Assembly (NCBI GenBank): GCA_020638525.1
Contig: JACKIL010000003.1
Span: 124,001-188,000 of the forward strand
DNA: 64,000 nucleotides
DNA from: Caulobacterales bacterium
Lineage (GTDB): Bacteria > Pseudomonadota > Alphaproteobacteria > Caulobacterales > Parvularculaceae
Direction: 5' to 3'
Shown here: piece by piece, positions 8,243-16,274 of the stretch
Numbering within the stretch: the stretch's first letter is position 1
Layout of the letters: each line of letters starts with the position of its first letter
The notes under the pieces: generated by a model
Seen by the model: only the letters and a program-made list of their open reading frames with translations
The model's database searches: none
What the model was told of the DNA's origin: nothing
Position numbers and translations under genes: made by a program

Positions 8243-9393
8243 TTGCGCTCCTCCATCAATCTCGCCGCGATCCTTTCGACGCGCGCTGCGTTTTCAGCCC
8301 AGGTGAAGCCCTGCCGCAGAAGACTTTCGCGGGCGGACTTGCCGAGCTTTTCGCGCAGCGATGCGTCCGCGACAAGCCGGTCGAGCGCTGCGAACAGCGC
8401 CGCTTCATCGTCGAGCGCAAAGAGAAGCGCGTCTCCCCCGCTCGTCAGCACTTCGCGGATATTCTCGCTCGCGGGCGCGACGATCGCGCGCGCCTGCGCC
8501 ATATATTCGAAGAGCTTCAAGGGCGACGCATAGGCGACGACAGCAGGCTGCAACGCGATATCGAACGCCGCGACATGGGCGGGCATCGCGTCTCGCTGCA
8601 TGACGCCGGTGACGGTCAACTGATCGGCGACGCCAGCCTCGCGCGCCTGCCGCTCAAGCCCCTCGCGCGCCGATCCGTCGCCGACGAGAAGCAGGTGCAA
8701 ATCCTTGCGGCCGGACTGCGCGATATATCGCACGATCCGGTCGACGCCGTGCCACTCGCGCACGAAGCCGGTGAAGCCGAGCACGAGCTTGCCTTCAAGG
8801 CCGTAACGCGCGCGCGTCTCGCGCGGATCGACCGCCGCGAGGAACTCTGCATCGACGCCGTTCTGGATGACGGTGATCTTCTCCGGCGGCACGCCCGCTT
8901 TTTCGATCATCTTCGCAAGAACGCCGGTGACGGGAAGGACAGCATCCGCCGCGCGCCAGATCGACGTTTCGCTCCACCGTGCGAGCGGCTTCAGCGCAAG
9001 GCCGCCATGGCGCGCGCGTTCATCCGCAAGCGGCGCATTTACTTCGAGGATCATCGGCAGCCTGCGCGAGCGCGCGAGCCGGACGCCGGAATGATAGAAG
9101 AGATTGTAACGCTCATAGAGAATATCCGCGCCGGCGGCTTTCTCCGCGAGACGGAAATAAGCGGGGATCGAATAGGCGATTTCCGCCGCTTCATAGATCG
9201 GTTTTGGAAGCAGCGCCTTTAATCCGCCTTCGCCGGCGCCCGCATCGAGGCGCTTCGGCGTTTTCACGCCGCTATCGTCCGGACCCGCCATAATAATCTC
9301 GTGACCGCGCGCCGCGAGCGCTTCGGTGAGCGCGCGGATGTGGACATATTGCCCGTCGGCGGATTTGGTCCGGTGCGAATAGAGAATTCTCAT
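8239..9393 (-). CDS. Group 4 glycosyltransferase (GT-B fold)
   Basis: A 384-residue retaining glycosyltransferase likely to build a surface glycan or glycolipid. The N-terminal domain has RILYSHRTKSADGQYVHIRAL followed by RGHEIIMAGP. The C-terminal nucleotide-sugar domain has GLEGKLVLGFTGFVREWHGVDRIV and HLLLVGDGSAREGLE. The family EX7E region appears as SPLKLFEYMAQARAIVAPASENIREVL. The ATG at 9393 places the first beta strand at the N-terminus; a second ATG seven codons upstream is possible, and neither has a clear Shine-Dalgarno. It overlaps the GNAT gene by 4 bp. No other glycan genes lie beside it. Confidence 0.87.
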   Translation of the reverse strand: MRILYSHRTKSADGQYVHIRALTEALAARGHEIIMAGPDDSGVKTPKRLDAGAGEGGLKALLPKPIYEAAEIAYSIPAYFRLAEKAAGADILYERYNLFYHSGVRLARSRRLPMILEVNAPLADERARHGGLALKPLARWSETSIWRAADAVLPVTGVLAKMIEKAGVPPEKITVIQNGVDAEFLAAVDPRETRARYGLEGKLVLGFTGFVREWHGVDRIVRYIAQSGRKDLHLLLVGDGSAREGLERQAREAGVADQLTVTGVMQRDAMPAHVAAFDIALQPAVVAYASPLKLFEYMAQARAIVAPASENIREVLTSGGDALLFALDDEAALFAALDRLVADASLREKLGKSARESLLRQGFTWAENAARVERIAARLMEERK

Positions 9394-9613
9394 TGGCGCG
9401 GACCATGCCGCCATTTGCGGGGCGGAAGCAATCCGGCGGGAGAGTTCGCGCGGCGCGGAAGCGCGTCCTGCAGCTTTCGCGCATCAGGGGCGCCGGCGGC
9501 GGATTTATCGCGAAAATACGGATGCGCGCGGCCCCTTCGCGATTGCCGCTGCTCTCGCCGAGGGTCAAAATGGGACAGCCGCGCCCTGAGGCGCGGTCTG
9601 TGGGAGTATGGCG

Positions 9614-10000
9614 ATGAAAAAACTGGCGGTTATCGCCGCTGCGGCGCTGGCTCTCGGATTTGGCGCAAGCGCGTCAGCCGACGGCGTCGAAAGCAATGGC
9701 GTGAATGTGGTTCGTCTTGGAAAGGCCGGCGGGAACGCCGTGACGGTCAAGAAAGAGCATGGCGTCACGGTCTATCGCGGCGCGGCGGTGAAGCGGGAGG
9801 CGATGCTCGCAGGCGGCGCTCCGTCGAAAGCAGCGGCCAAACCTGCTGTCATCGAGCGGACGAAAGTGATCGTCGAGCATCACTATCACTCGCGGATCCG
9901 GCACTTGCGCACGCAAGGGTTTTACGCGGGCCATCCCGGCAAGAGCCGGCGGTTCACGCAGGGCTTCTACTCGGGGCCCGTCGACAAAGGGCGCAACTAA
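9614..10000 (+). CDS. Small secreted basic protein with TQGFY repeats, unknown function
   Basis: The 128-residue product has a signal peptide (KKLAVIAAAALALGFGASASA). The mature part is Lys/Arg/Gly-rich. A His-rich patch (VEHHYHSRIRH) is followed by two near-repeats near the C-terminus, RTQGFYAGHPGKSRR and FTQGFYSGPVDKG. I do not recognise the family. The ATG at 9614 was chosen because GGGAG lies 7 nt before it, while the ATG two codons earlier would leave only 1 nt. It is isolated between divergent and convergent neighbours and ends at a strong bidirectional terminator. Confidence 0.7.
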   Translation: MKKLAVIAAAALALGFGASASADGVESNGVNVVRLGKAGGNAVTVKKEHGVTVYRGAAVKREAMLAGGAPSKAAAKPAVIERTKVIVEHHYHSRIRHLRTQGFYAGHPGKSRRFTQGFYSGPVDKGRN

Positions 10001-10005
10001 TAAAA

Positions 10006-10035
10006 AAAGCCAGAAGGGCGCGCCCTTCTGGCTTT
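10006..10035. terminator. Bidirectional terminator between the TQGFY protein gene and mdh
   Basis: A perfect 30-bp palindrome: AAAGCCAGAAGGGCG is followed immediately by its reverse complement. It is flanked by an A-run on the left and T-richness on the right, so it can terminate both convergent transcripts. Confidence 0.92.
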
Positions 10036-10061
10036 GTGTTCTCAGCGCTTAGGCTTGCGAT

Positions 10062-11024
10062 TTACGCAAGGCTTGGGTCGAGCTTCGTGCACGCATCCAT
10101 CAGTTCGCGAACGGCGTTCACCGAATTCTCGAACATCGCTTTTTCTTCCGCGGTGAATTTCACTTCGACGATACGCTCGACGCCCTCAGCGCCGATGACG
10201 AGCGGCACGCCGACATAGAGATCTTTCAGGCCATACTGGCCGGTGAGGTGCGCCGCGCACGGAACGACGAGTTTCTTGTCCTTGAGATAGCTCTCGGCCA
10301 TCTGGATCGCGGACGCGGCTGGCGCGTAATAGGCCGAGCCCGATTTCAGCAGAGCGACGATTTCGCCGCCGCCTTTGCGCGTGCGATCGACGATGGCGTC
10401 GACTTTCGCTTGCGTGGTCCAGCCCATTTCAACGAGATCGGGGAGCGGAATGCCCGCGACCGTCGAATAGCGCGTCAGCGGCACCATGGTGTCGCCGTGA
10501 CCGCCGAGAACGAACGCCGTCACGCTCTCGACCGAGACGTTGAATTCTTCGGCGAGGAAATAACGGAAGCGCGCCGAGTCGAGAATCCCGGCCATGCCGA
10601 CGACTTTGTTCGGCGAGAGGCCGGAGAATTTCTGAAGCGCCCACACCATCGCATCGAGCGGGTTGGTGATGCAGATGACGAACGCGTTCGGCGCGTATTT
10701 GGCGATGCCTTCGCCGACGGCCTTCATGACTTTGAGGTTCGTGCCGAGCAGGTCGTCGCGGCTCATGCCGGGCTTGCGCGGAATGCCGGCGGTGACGATG
10801 CACACATCGGCGCCAGCAATGTCCTTGTAATCCTGGGCGCCCTTGAGCGCGGAGTCGTAGCCGTCGACCGGCGAGGACTCGGCGATGTCGAGCGCCTTGC
10901 CTTGCGGAATGCCTTCCATGATGTCGAAGAGAACGATGTCGCCGAGTTCTTTCTGCGCGGCGATGTGGGCGAGCGTGCCGCCGATCATGCCTGAACCGAT
11001 AAGGGCGATTTTATTGCGGGCCAT
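10062..11024 (-). CDS. mdh: Malate dehydrogenase (NAD-dependent)
   Basis: Oxidises malate to oxaloacetate in the TCA cycle. The 320 residues match the LDH-like MDH group found in alphaproteobacteria. The Rossmann motif is GSGMIGGTLAHIA (about residues 9-21) and Asp33 in FDIMEG specifies NAD. The mobile-loop substrate arginines lie in AGIPRKPGMSRDDLL, the binding Asn in ICITNPLDAM, and the catalytic His in LGGHGDTMVPL. The ATG preceded by AAGGAG was chosen; a 42-codon longer frame is arginine-rich noise. No sucCD or sdh genes follow in this window; it is probably monocistronic here. Confidence 0.97.
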   Translation of the reverse strand: MARNKIALIGSGMIGGTLAHIAAQKELGDIVLFDIMEGIPQGKALDIAESSPVDGYDSALKGAQDYKDIAGADVCIVTAGIPRKPGMSRDDLLGTNLKVMKAVGEGIAKYAPNAFVICITNPLDAMVWALQKFSGLSPNKVVGMAGILDSARFRYFLAEEFNVSVESVTAFVLGGHGDTMVPLTRYSTVAGIPLPDLVEMGWTTQAKVDAIVDRTRKGGGEIVALLKSGSAYYAPAASAIQMAESYLKDKKLVVPCAAHLTGQYGLKDLYVGVPLVIGAEGVERIVEVKFTAEEKAMFENSVNAVRELMDACTKLDPSLA

Positions 11025-11180
11025 GGGACGAGGACTCCTTGGTGGTGGCGAAATGAAGGAATGACGGGCGCGGAGCCGCGCGCGGAATTTCGCGTGTCGT
11101 CCTAGCGCACAAAGGCGCGGGTTAAAATGGCTCCGGCGAGAAAATGACAAGGCGCCGCGGCGGCCCCCAAGGCCAGGCGA

Positions 11181-11798
11181 TCAACTCTTGCGGAGCGCAG
11201 CGAGCCCGGCCGCCGCCACGATGAGAACGCCGCCGGTGACGCGGTTCCCCCACCGCCCGGCGCGGGCGAGGAAGGGGCGGGCTTTGGCCCCCGCGACCGC
11301 CCAAAGGCTGTCGAGGCCCGCTCCGATGACGAAGAAGGTGACGCTGAGCAGCACGAGCTGGGGGAGCGCCGGCCGATCAGGCGAGACAAAGAGCGGGAAG
11401 AACGCCGCATAGAAAATCAGCGGCTTGGGATTGGAGAACGCGACCACGAATCCTTCCGCAAAGGTGCGCCGCGCCGATTTGGACGCGTGGGATCCATCGG
11501 CTGGCGCAAGCGCCTCCCGGGAAAAGAGCGCCTTCAGGCCAAGGTAAAGCAGATAAGCCGCCCCCGCCCATTTCAGCCAGAACATCGCCTCGCCAAGCTG
11601 AGCAAGAAGCGAGGCGAGCCCGAAACAGACAAGAACGAGATGCACCGCCATCGCGCTCGCCGTTCCGGCCACGGTGAGGAGGCCGCGCGCCACGCCGTAT
11701 CGCACGCTATTGGTCACGACGAGCGCGACGACCGGCCCCGGCATCAGGATGAGGAGCGCGGTCGCCGCCACAAAGGCGAGATAGAGATCGAGCGGCAT
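11181..11798 (-). CDS. LysE/RhtB-family amino-acid exporter
   Basis: The 205-residue inner-membrane protein has about six hydrophobic helices. The family signature is present at the N-terminus: LILMPGPVVALVVTNSVRYGVARGLLTVAGTA, where GPxxxxV and the GxxxG-type loop are typical. KWAGAAYLLYLGLKALF and FVVAFSNPKPLIFYAAFFPLFV follow. It exports amino acids or related metabolites; the substrate is unknown. It starts 7 bp after the AGCS symporter stop, so an importer and an exporter appear to share one transcript. Confidence 0.9.
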   Translation of the reverse strand: MPLDLYLAFVAATALLILMPGPVVALVVTNSVRYGVARGLLTVAGTASAMAVHLVLVCFGLASLLAQLGEAMFWLKWAGAAYLLYLGLKALFSREALAPADGSHASKSARRTFAEGFVVAFSNPKPLIFYAAFFPLFVSPDRPALPQLVLLSVTFFVIGAGLDSLWAVAGAKARPFLARAGRWGNRVTGGVLIVAAAGLAALRKS

Positions 11799-11805
11799 TG
11801 AGAGC

Positions 11806-13467
11806 CTATTTCCGGCCGTACTCTTTCACGAGCGCGACCACCGTGCCGCTCAAGAGCAGGATGGTGATGAGGTTTGGCAGCGCCATCGAGGCGTTTGCAA
11901 TATCGCCGAGCCGCCAGAGCCCGTCTGTGTTTTTTGTCAACGCGCCGAGGAAGACAATCAGTACCCAGACATAACGCATCGGCACGATCGCCCGCTCGCC
12001 GAAGAGATAACTCGCCGCCGTCTCCGCGTAATAGGACCAGCCGAGAATGGTCGTGAACGCGAAGAGGAAGAGCGAGACCGCGACGATCCATTGCCCGCCG
12101 GGAATGCCGGCGGCATAGGCGCGCGTCGTGATGGCGGAGGCTTCAGCATCCGTCTGCCAGGCGAAGCGCACGTCTTTCACGATGTCTGCGTTCGCCGCGG
12201 CAAGCGCCGTTTCGCTCACCTCGCCGCCGCTCGCCGCGCACGCTTCAAGAAGCGAGCGCGCTTCGGGCCCGCGTTCGGCGATGATCGCTGCGCGGCCCTC
12301 ATCATAAGCGCTCGGGAAGATGTCGGTCAGCGCTTCGCCAGCCGGGATGGTCATGTGCCCGCTCGCGACGCAGATTTCAGCAACCTCGCGCGCTTCATTG
12401 CGCTTGAAGTCGCCCGGAACGGTGAGCAGCACCAGCGCAGTCATCGAGCAGATGACGATGGTGTCGATGAAGACGCCGATCATCGCGATTTCCGCCTGCA
12501 TGACGGGATTCGCCGTGCTCGCCGCCGCATGCGCCATCGGCGCCGAACCTTGCCCCGCCTCGTTCGAGAAGAGGCCGCGCGCAACGCCGTAACGCACCGC
12601 CTGAAGGACGCCGTAACCGGCCGCGCCGCCAGCCGCCTGCTCAAGGCCGAAGGCGTTCGAGAAGATGAGCCCGAACGCTTCCGGCACATATTGAATGTGC
12701 AGAATGATGACGGCCATCGCGCAGATGACATAGAGGCCGGCCATTGTCGGCACGACCTTGCCCGCGACAGAACCGATCGATTTGATGCCGCCGATGATGA
12801 CCGCGAAGGTAAGGCCGGCGAGAACAAGCCCGACCATCCACGGCTCGAGATCGCTGCCCATCGTGCGCGCCGTTTCACCAGCAGCCTGCGCGATCGAGTT
12901 CGCCTGAATCATCCCGCCGGTCGCGATCGCGGAAAAGATCGTACCCAGACAAAACAGGATCGCGAGCCATCCCCAAAGGCCGCCGAATTTCGAGCGGCCT
13001 TTGTTGAGGCCGTTCTTGATGTAATACATCGGCCCGCCGTGAACGCGGCCGGTTTCAGGATGCGTTTCGCGGAAACGCACCGAAAGGCTCGACTCGGCGA
13101 AAGCGCACGCCATACCGAGAAGCGCCGTCACCCACATCCAGAAAATCGCACCGGGCCCGCCGAGCGTGATCGCCGTCGCGACGCCGGCGAGATTGCCTGT
13201 TCCGACCTGCCCTGATAGCGCCGTCGAGAGCGCCTGCCACGGCGTGATCGAGCCGCCTTCGCCTTGCGCCTTGCGTCCCCTCCACGCTTCGCCAATCGCG
13301 GGAAAGAGCCTGCGGATCGGCAGGAAGCCCAAGCGCAGCATGAAGAAGACGCCAGTGCCGAGAAGCAGAACCGCAAGGAAGCCGAGCGGCAGAACCTGTT
13401 CGCCGTTCCATGTGCCGCCCCAGATGAATCCGCTGATGTTATCTACATGCGCGTAGAAGGCTTTCAT
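11806..13467 (-). CDS. Sodium:alanine/glycine symporter (AGCS family) with a large internal insertion
   Basis: Sodium-coupled amino-acid uptake. The 553 residues are longer than the usual 440-500. Family motifs are clear: QALSTALSGQVGTGNLAGVATAITLGGPGAIFWMW (about 78-112), ESSLSVRFRE, GGPMYYIKNG, RYGVARGLFSNEAGQGSAPMAHAAA (about 292-316) and FLFAFTTILGWSYYAE. About 90 residues (roughly 355-445) between VPGDFK and ITTRAYAAG have no counterpart that I recognise in the family. The segment is acidic and alanine-rich with two cysteines (EICVASGH, LEACAASGG). It is the first gene of a pair with the LysE exporter. Confidence 0.93.
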   Translation of the reverse strand: MKAFYAHVDNISGFIWGGTWNGEQVLPLGFLAVLLLGTGVFFMLRLGFLPIRRLFPAIGEAWRGRKAQGEGGSITPWQALSTALSGQVGTGNLAGVATAITLGGPGAIFWMWVTALLGMACAFAESSLSVRFRETHPETGRVHGGPMYYIKNGLNKGRSKFGGLWGWLAILFCLGTIFSAIATGGMIQANSIAQAAGETARTMGSDLEPWMVGLVLAGLTFAVIIGGIKSIGSVAGKVVPTMAGLYVICAMAVIILHIQYVPEAFGLIFSNAFGLEQAAGGAAGYGVLQAVRYGVARGLFSNEAGQGSAPMAHAAASTANPVMQAEIAMIGVFIDTIVICSMTALVLLTVPGDFKRNEAREVAEICVASGHMTIPAGEALTDIFPSAYDEGRAAIIAERGPEARSLLEACAASGGEVSETALAAANADIVKDVRFAWQTDAEASAITTRAYAAGIPGGQWIVAVSLFLFAFTTILGWSYYAETAASYLFGERAIVPMRYVWVLIVFLGALTKNTDGLWRLGDIANASMALPNLITILLLSGTVVALVKEYGRK

Positions 13468-13554
13468 TCGTAATCGCCCCTCAAATCGCCAGCCGCGCTT
13501 GTCTCGCGCCGAACCGGCCTGCTGCCCTTCGATACCCGTCGCCCTGCCCAGTGT

Positions 13555-13579
13555 GCGGATAATTGAGCGCGGATAATTG
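13555..13579 (+). repeat. Direct repeat GCGGATAATTG x2 in a divergent promoter region
   Basis: Eleven-base identical copies at 13555-13565 and 13569-13579 have a 14-bp period, between the AGCS gene and the ABM-domain gene. The spacing of about 1.3 helical turns could suit a regulator, but this is unproven. Confidence 0.4.
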
Positions 13580-13727
13580 GCTGGCGAGCTTAGAGAGTTT
13601 TCCGCAAATGTGGACCCGTCTTCGCATCGAATTTTATGCGATCAAAGCTTTGACAGCGCTCTTGCATCGCGCGCCGCATTCTGGATTTCTTGTGCGGAAG
13701 CGAACTGGCTTGAAAGGAATTCCGGCG

Positions 13728-14009
13728 ATGAAAGTAACGCGCATCAGCTGCTACCGGGCCAAAACCGGCGCGGAAGAAGCTCTTCAGACAGCGCTTCTCG
13801 CACTCGCGCCGGCGATCGCAAATTCGGAAGGATGCGGGAAAGTCCGCGTTCTCTCGAGTCTCGACGACCCGGCGGAATTCGCGCTCTATGAGGAATGGAA
13901 ATCGATCGAGGCGCACCGAAAGGCGGCCGCGCAGTTTCCCGTCGATCTCATTGCAAGGGTGAATGACCTCATTGATGCGCCGCCGCGCGCCAATGATTAT
14001 TCCGGTTAA
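13728..14009 (+). CDS. ABM-domain protein, putative quinol monooxygenase (YgiN-like)
   Basis: A 93-residue dimeric alpha/beta barrel-type protein. The strand MKVTRISCYRAKTGAEEALQTALLALAP and the later CGKVRVLSSLDDPAEFALYEEWKSIEAHRKAAA match the antibiotic biosynthesis monooxygenase (ABM) pattern, including the EEW motif and HRKAA before the last helix. Members range from quinol oxygenases to heme-degrading and uncharacterised proteins, so the activity is uncertain. The internal ATG was chosen because AAAGGA precedes it by 9 nt and the 55-codon upstream extension has no family-like sequence. The stop lies 25 bp from that of the convergent phaZ. Confidence 0.75.
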   Translation: MKVTRISCYRAKTGAEEALQTALLALAPAIANSEGCGKVRVLSSLDDPAEFALYEEWKSIEAHRKAAAQFPVDLIARVNDLIDAPPRANDYSG

Positions 14010-14039
14010 TCCGCGTCAGGCCGGTTGCTCCGCGTCAGG
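14010..14039 (+). repeat. Short direct repeat at the ABM/phaZ junction
   Basis: TCCGCGTCAGG occurs at 14010-14020 and 14029-14039 with a 19-bp period. The second copy contains the phaZ stop codon. It may be a local duplication that extended or trimmed the phaZ end. Confidence 0.35.
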
Positions 14040-15318
14040 ATTGCGCGACGAGCTTCAAGTGCTGGCGGCCGCGTACATTGCGATCATGCGCGCGGATGAA
14101 TTCCTGCACCTTGGGCTGAATTTCCTTGCGCCAGCGCGAACCGTTGAAGACGCCATAGTGGCCGACGCCTTCCTGCACATAGTCGATCTTCATGCGGTCG
14201 GGAATGTTGAGACACAGATCGTGCGCGGCCTGCGTTTGTCCGATGCCTGAAATGTCGTCGCGCTCGCCTTCGACCGTCATCAACCCGATATCCCTCATCG
14301 CATCGGGGCGAACCTTGCGGCCATTGTGCATCAACTCGCCTTTCGGCAAAGAGTGCTTCTGGAAGACTTCGCTGATCGTCTGCAGGTAGAATTCTTCCGT
14401 CATGTCCATGACCGAAAGATATTCGTCATAGAACTGACGATGCTTGTCGGCGGAATCGCCGTCGCCCGTCACGAGATGCTCGAAATAATCGTAATGCGCG
14501 TTGACGTGCCGGTCGGAGTTCATCGACAGGAAAGAGTAGAGCTGGATGAAGCCCGGATAAACGCGGCGCAGCATGCCTGCATAAGGCGCGGGCACGGTGT
14601 GAATCATGTTGCTCTCGAACCATTCGAACGGGCGCTCTTGCGCAAGCAGGTTCGGCACGGTCGGCGAGCGGCGCGCATCGATCGGGCTGCCCATGATCGT
14701 CAGGGTCGACGGGCGTGCAGGGTCGTTTTCTTCAGCGAGCACCGCCGCGGCGGAAAGCACGGCCGGCCCGGGCTGGCAGACTGCGATCGCGTGCGCGCCG
14801 GGCCCGATCTCCCGCAGGAAATCCATGACGTAGTCGATATAGGTGTTGAGATCGAAGCGGCCTGCAATGATCGGCACGTGGCGCGCGTCGATCCAGTCGG
14901 TGATGTAGACGTCGTGCGAGGGAAGCATCGCTTCCACCGTTCCGCGCAGCAGCGTCGCGTAATGGCCAGACAAAGGCGCGACGATGAGGACTTTCGGATC
15001 GGCCTCGCCGCCGCCGGCTTTGACTGCGTCTTCGTCCCGGCGGAAATGCACGAGATCGCCAAAATCCTTGTGCAGCACCGTCTCGACCTCGACGGCGGCG
15101 GGCACGCCGCCGATCACGGTCTCTTCGATTTTCCATTCAGGCCGCGGATAGCGGCGCGAGGCGTGCTCAAACATGTCGAGCGACGCGGCGGCCGTGCGCG
15201 CGAGCCAACTGTCTGCGATCGGATTAAATGGCGAGCGCCACATCCGCGCGCCGATGCCGGCCGCAATCCTCGCCGGGGAAATCGCGGCGTAACCTAATTC
15301 GTACGCGGTGTAGAGCAT
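14035..15318 (-). CDS. phaZ: Intracellular polyhydroxybutyrate depolymerase
   Basis: Degrades cytoplasmic PHB granules to release carbon. The 427 residues match the intracellular PhaZ family, which uses cysteine as nucleophile: Cys181 lies in IAVCQPGPAVLSA in place of a serine lipase box. Other hallmarks are LIVAPLSGHYATLLRGTV, DVYITDWIDARHVP, the likely catalytic Asp in VEGERDDISGIGQT and the His in QEGVGHYGVFNGSRWR. There is no signal peptide, as expected. No phaC, phasin or phaR lies in the window. A long inverted repeat is found about 90 bp upstream of its ATG. Confidence 0.94.
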   Translation of the reverse strand: MLYTAYELGYAAISPARIAAGIGARMWRSPFNPIADSWLARTAAASLDMFEHASRRYPRPEWKIEETVIGGVPAAVEVETVLHKDFGDLVHFRRDEDAVKAGGGEADPKVLIVAPLSGHYATLLRGTVEAMLPSHDVYITDWIDARHVPIIAGRFDLNTYIDYVMDFLREIGPGAHAIAVCQPGPAVLSAAAVLAEENDPARPSTLTIMGSPIDARRSPTVPNLLAQERPFEWFESNMIHTVPAPYAGMLRRVYPGFIQLYSFLSMNSDRHVNAHYDYFEHLVTGDGDSADKHRQFYDEYLSVMDMTEEFYLQTISEVFQKHSLPKGELMHNGRKVRPDAMRDIGLMTVEGERDDISGIGQTQAAHDLCLNIPDRMKIDYVQEGVGHYGVFNGSRWRKEIQPKVQEFIRAHDRNVRGRQHLKLVAQS

Positions 15319-15409
15319 GGCCCCTGGGAACTCCTACCTTAACGCCACTCGCCGACTTGCGCCGGCATATTCACGGCCCCTCAACCCTAATGACGAATCT
15401 TGCCACGCA

Positions 15410-15463
15410 CCGTTCGCGCAATGCAATCAATCTGTCACACAAACAATGTTGCGACGCGAACGG
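15410..15463 (-). repeat. Inverted repeat upstream of phaZ
   Basis: Perfect 9-bp arms CCGTTCGCG (15410-15418) and CGCGAACGG (15455-15463) are separated by 36 nt, with additional CAA/TTG pairing inside. It could form a stem-loop in the phaZ leader or bind a dimeric regulator. Confidence 0.45.
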
Positions 15464-15537
15464 CATCCGTCAAGGATCACCCTCTCGTCCCAGAGTGCGC
15501 TCGGGAGATTTACCAAAAACCAATAAGTTAGGTTAAT

Positions 15538-16170
15538 TCAGCCTCTGATGCTGCGGCGCAGCATTGTGGCGATTTCCTCAGGGGTCAGCGTGTCCTCAAG
15601 GGCGAGCGTCGGCTGTCCCGAGGGATCGACAATGTAGAAAAGGCTCGAGTGATCCATCGTGTAGCCGAGGGCGGACTCAGGCAGGGGACGGCGGCGCGCA
15701 TAGACTTTGAACGCATCGCGGGCCGCATCGATATCGGCCTGCGACCCGGTCAGCCCCAGAATGCGCTTGTTGAAACCGAGATAGGCCTTCAGCGCCTCGG
15801 GCGTATCGCGCTCAGGATCGACCGTAATGAAAACGGGAACCAGCTTGGCGAGTTCTTTCTCAGTCAGCTCGTTCAGCGCCGCGCTGAGGCGCGACAGCGC
15901 CATCGGACAGACGTCGGGACACGTTGCGAATCCGAAATAGACGATGAGAACCTTGCCCTTAAAGTCGTCATTGGTGACATGCTGGCCGTTCATGTCGATC
16001 AACGCGAACTTGCCCGTAAACTGATCCGAAAGCCGGACGACGCCTTGCGCGGGGACTGGCCCCGCCGCAGGCTCGCCGCCGCCGCAGGCTGTCAGCGCCG
16101 TCGCCAGAAGGGCAGCGCCGAGCGCGCGCCCGACGGTTTTTCCACTGAAGTTCAACAGAGATTTCCACAT
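15538..16170 (-). CDS. SCO1/SenC family copper-binding lipoprotein
   Basis: Thioredoxin-fold protein that delivers copper to the CuA site of cytochrome c oxidase or acts in redox signalling. The 210 residues carry a lipoprotein signal with lipobox cysteine near 29 (LTAC), a metal-binding FATCPDVCPM (Cys84, Cys88) and the third ligand His174 (YTMDHSSLFYIVDP). It is divergent from regB, and the senC-regB-regA neighbourhood is known from Rhodobacter, where SenC influences RegB signalling. A role linking oxidase assembly to redox control is therefore likely. Confidence 0.93.
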   Translation of the reverse strand: MWKSLLNFSGKTVGRALGAALLATALTACGGGEPAAGPVPAQGVVRLSDQFTGKFALIDMNGQHVTNDDFKGKVLIVYFGFATCPDVCPMALSRLSAALNELTEKELAKLVPVFITVDPERDTPEALKAYLGFNKRILGLTGSQADIDAARDAFKVYARRRPLPESALGYTMDHSSLFYIVDPSGQPTLALEDTLTPEEIATMLRRSIRG

Positions 16171-16274
16171 AGCGACCGTCTCACTGAATATGCTGGGAAG
16201 ATGCTGGCGAATTCGGGCGTCGGAGGTCTATAGACCCATATCGCCCATTGCTGGAACCCTCGCGCAAAGAGTTG

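Noticed and set aside
12091..13215. 374-residue plus-strand ORF opposite the AGCS symporter
   Set aside because: Antisense shadow in GC-rich coding sequence; the symporter has full family motifs.
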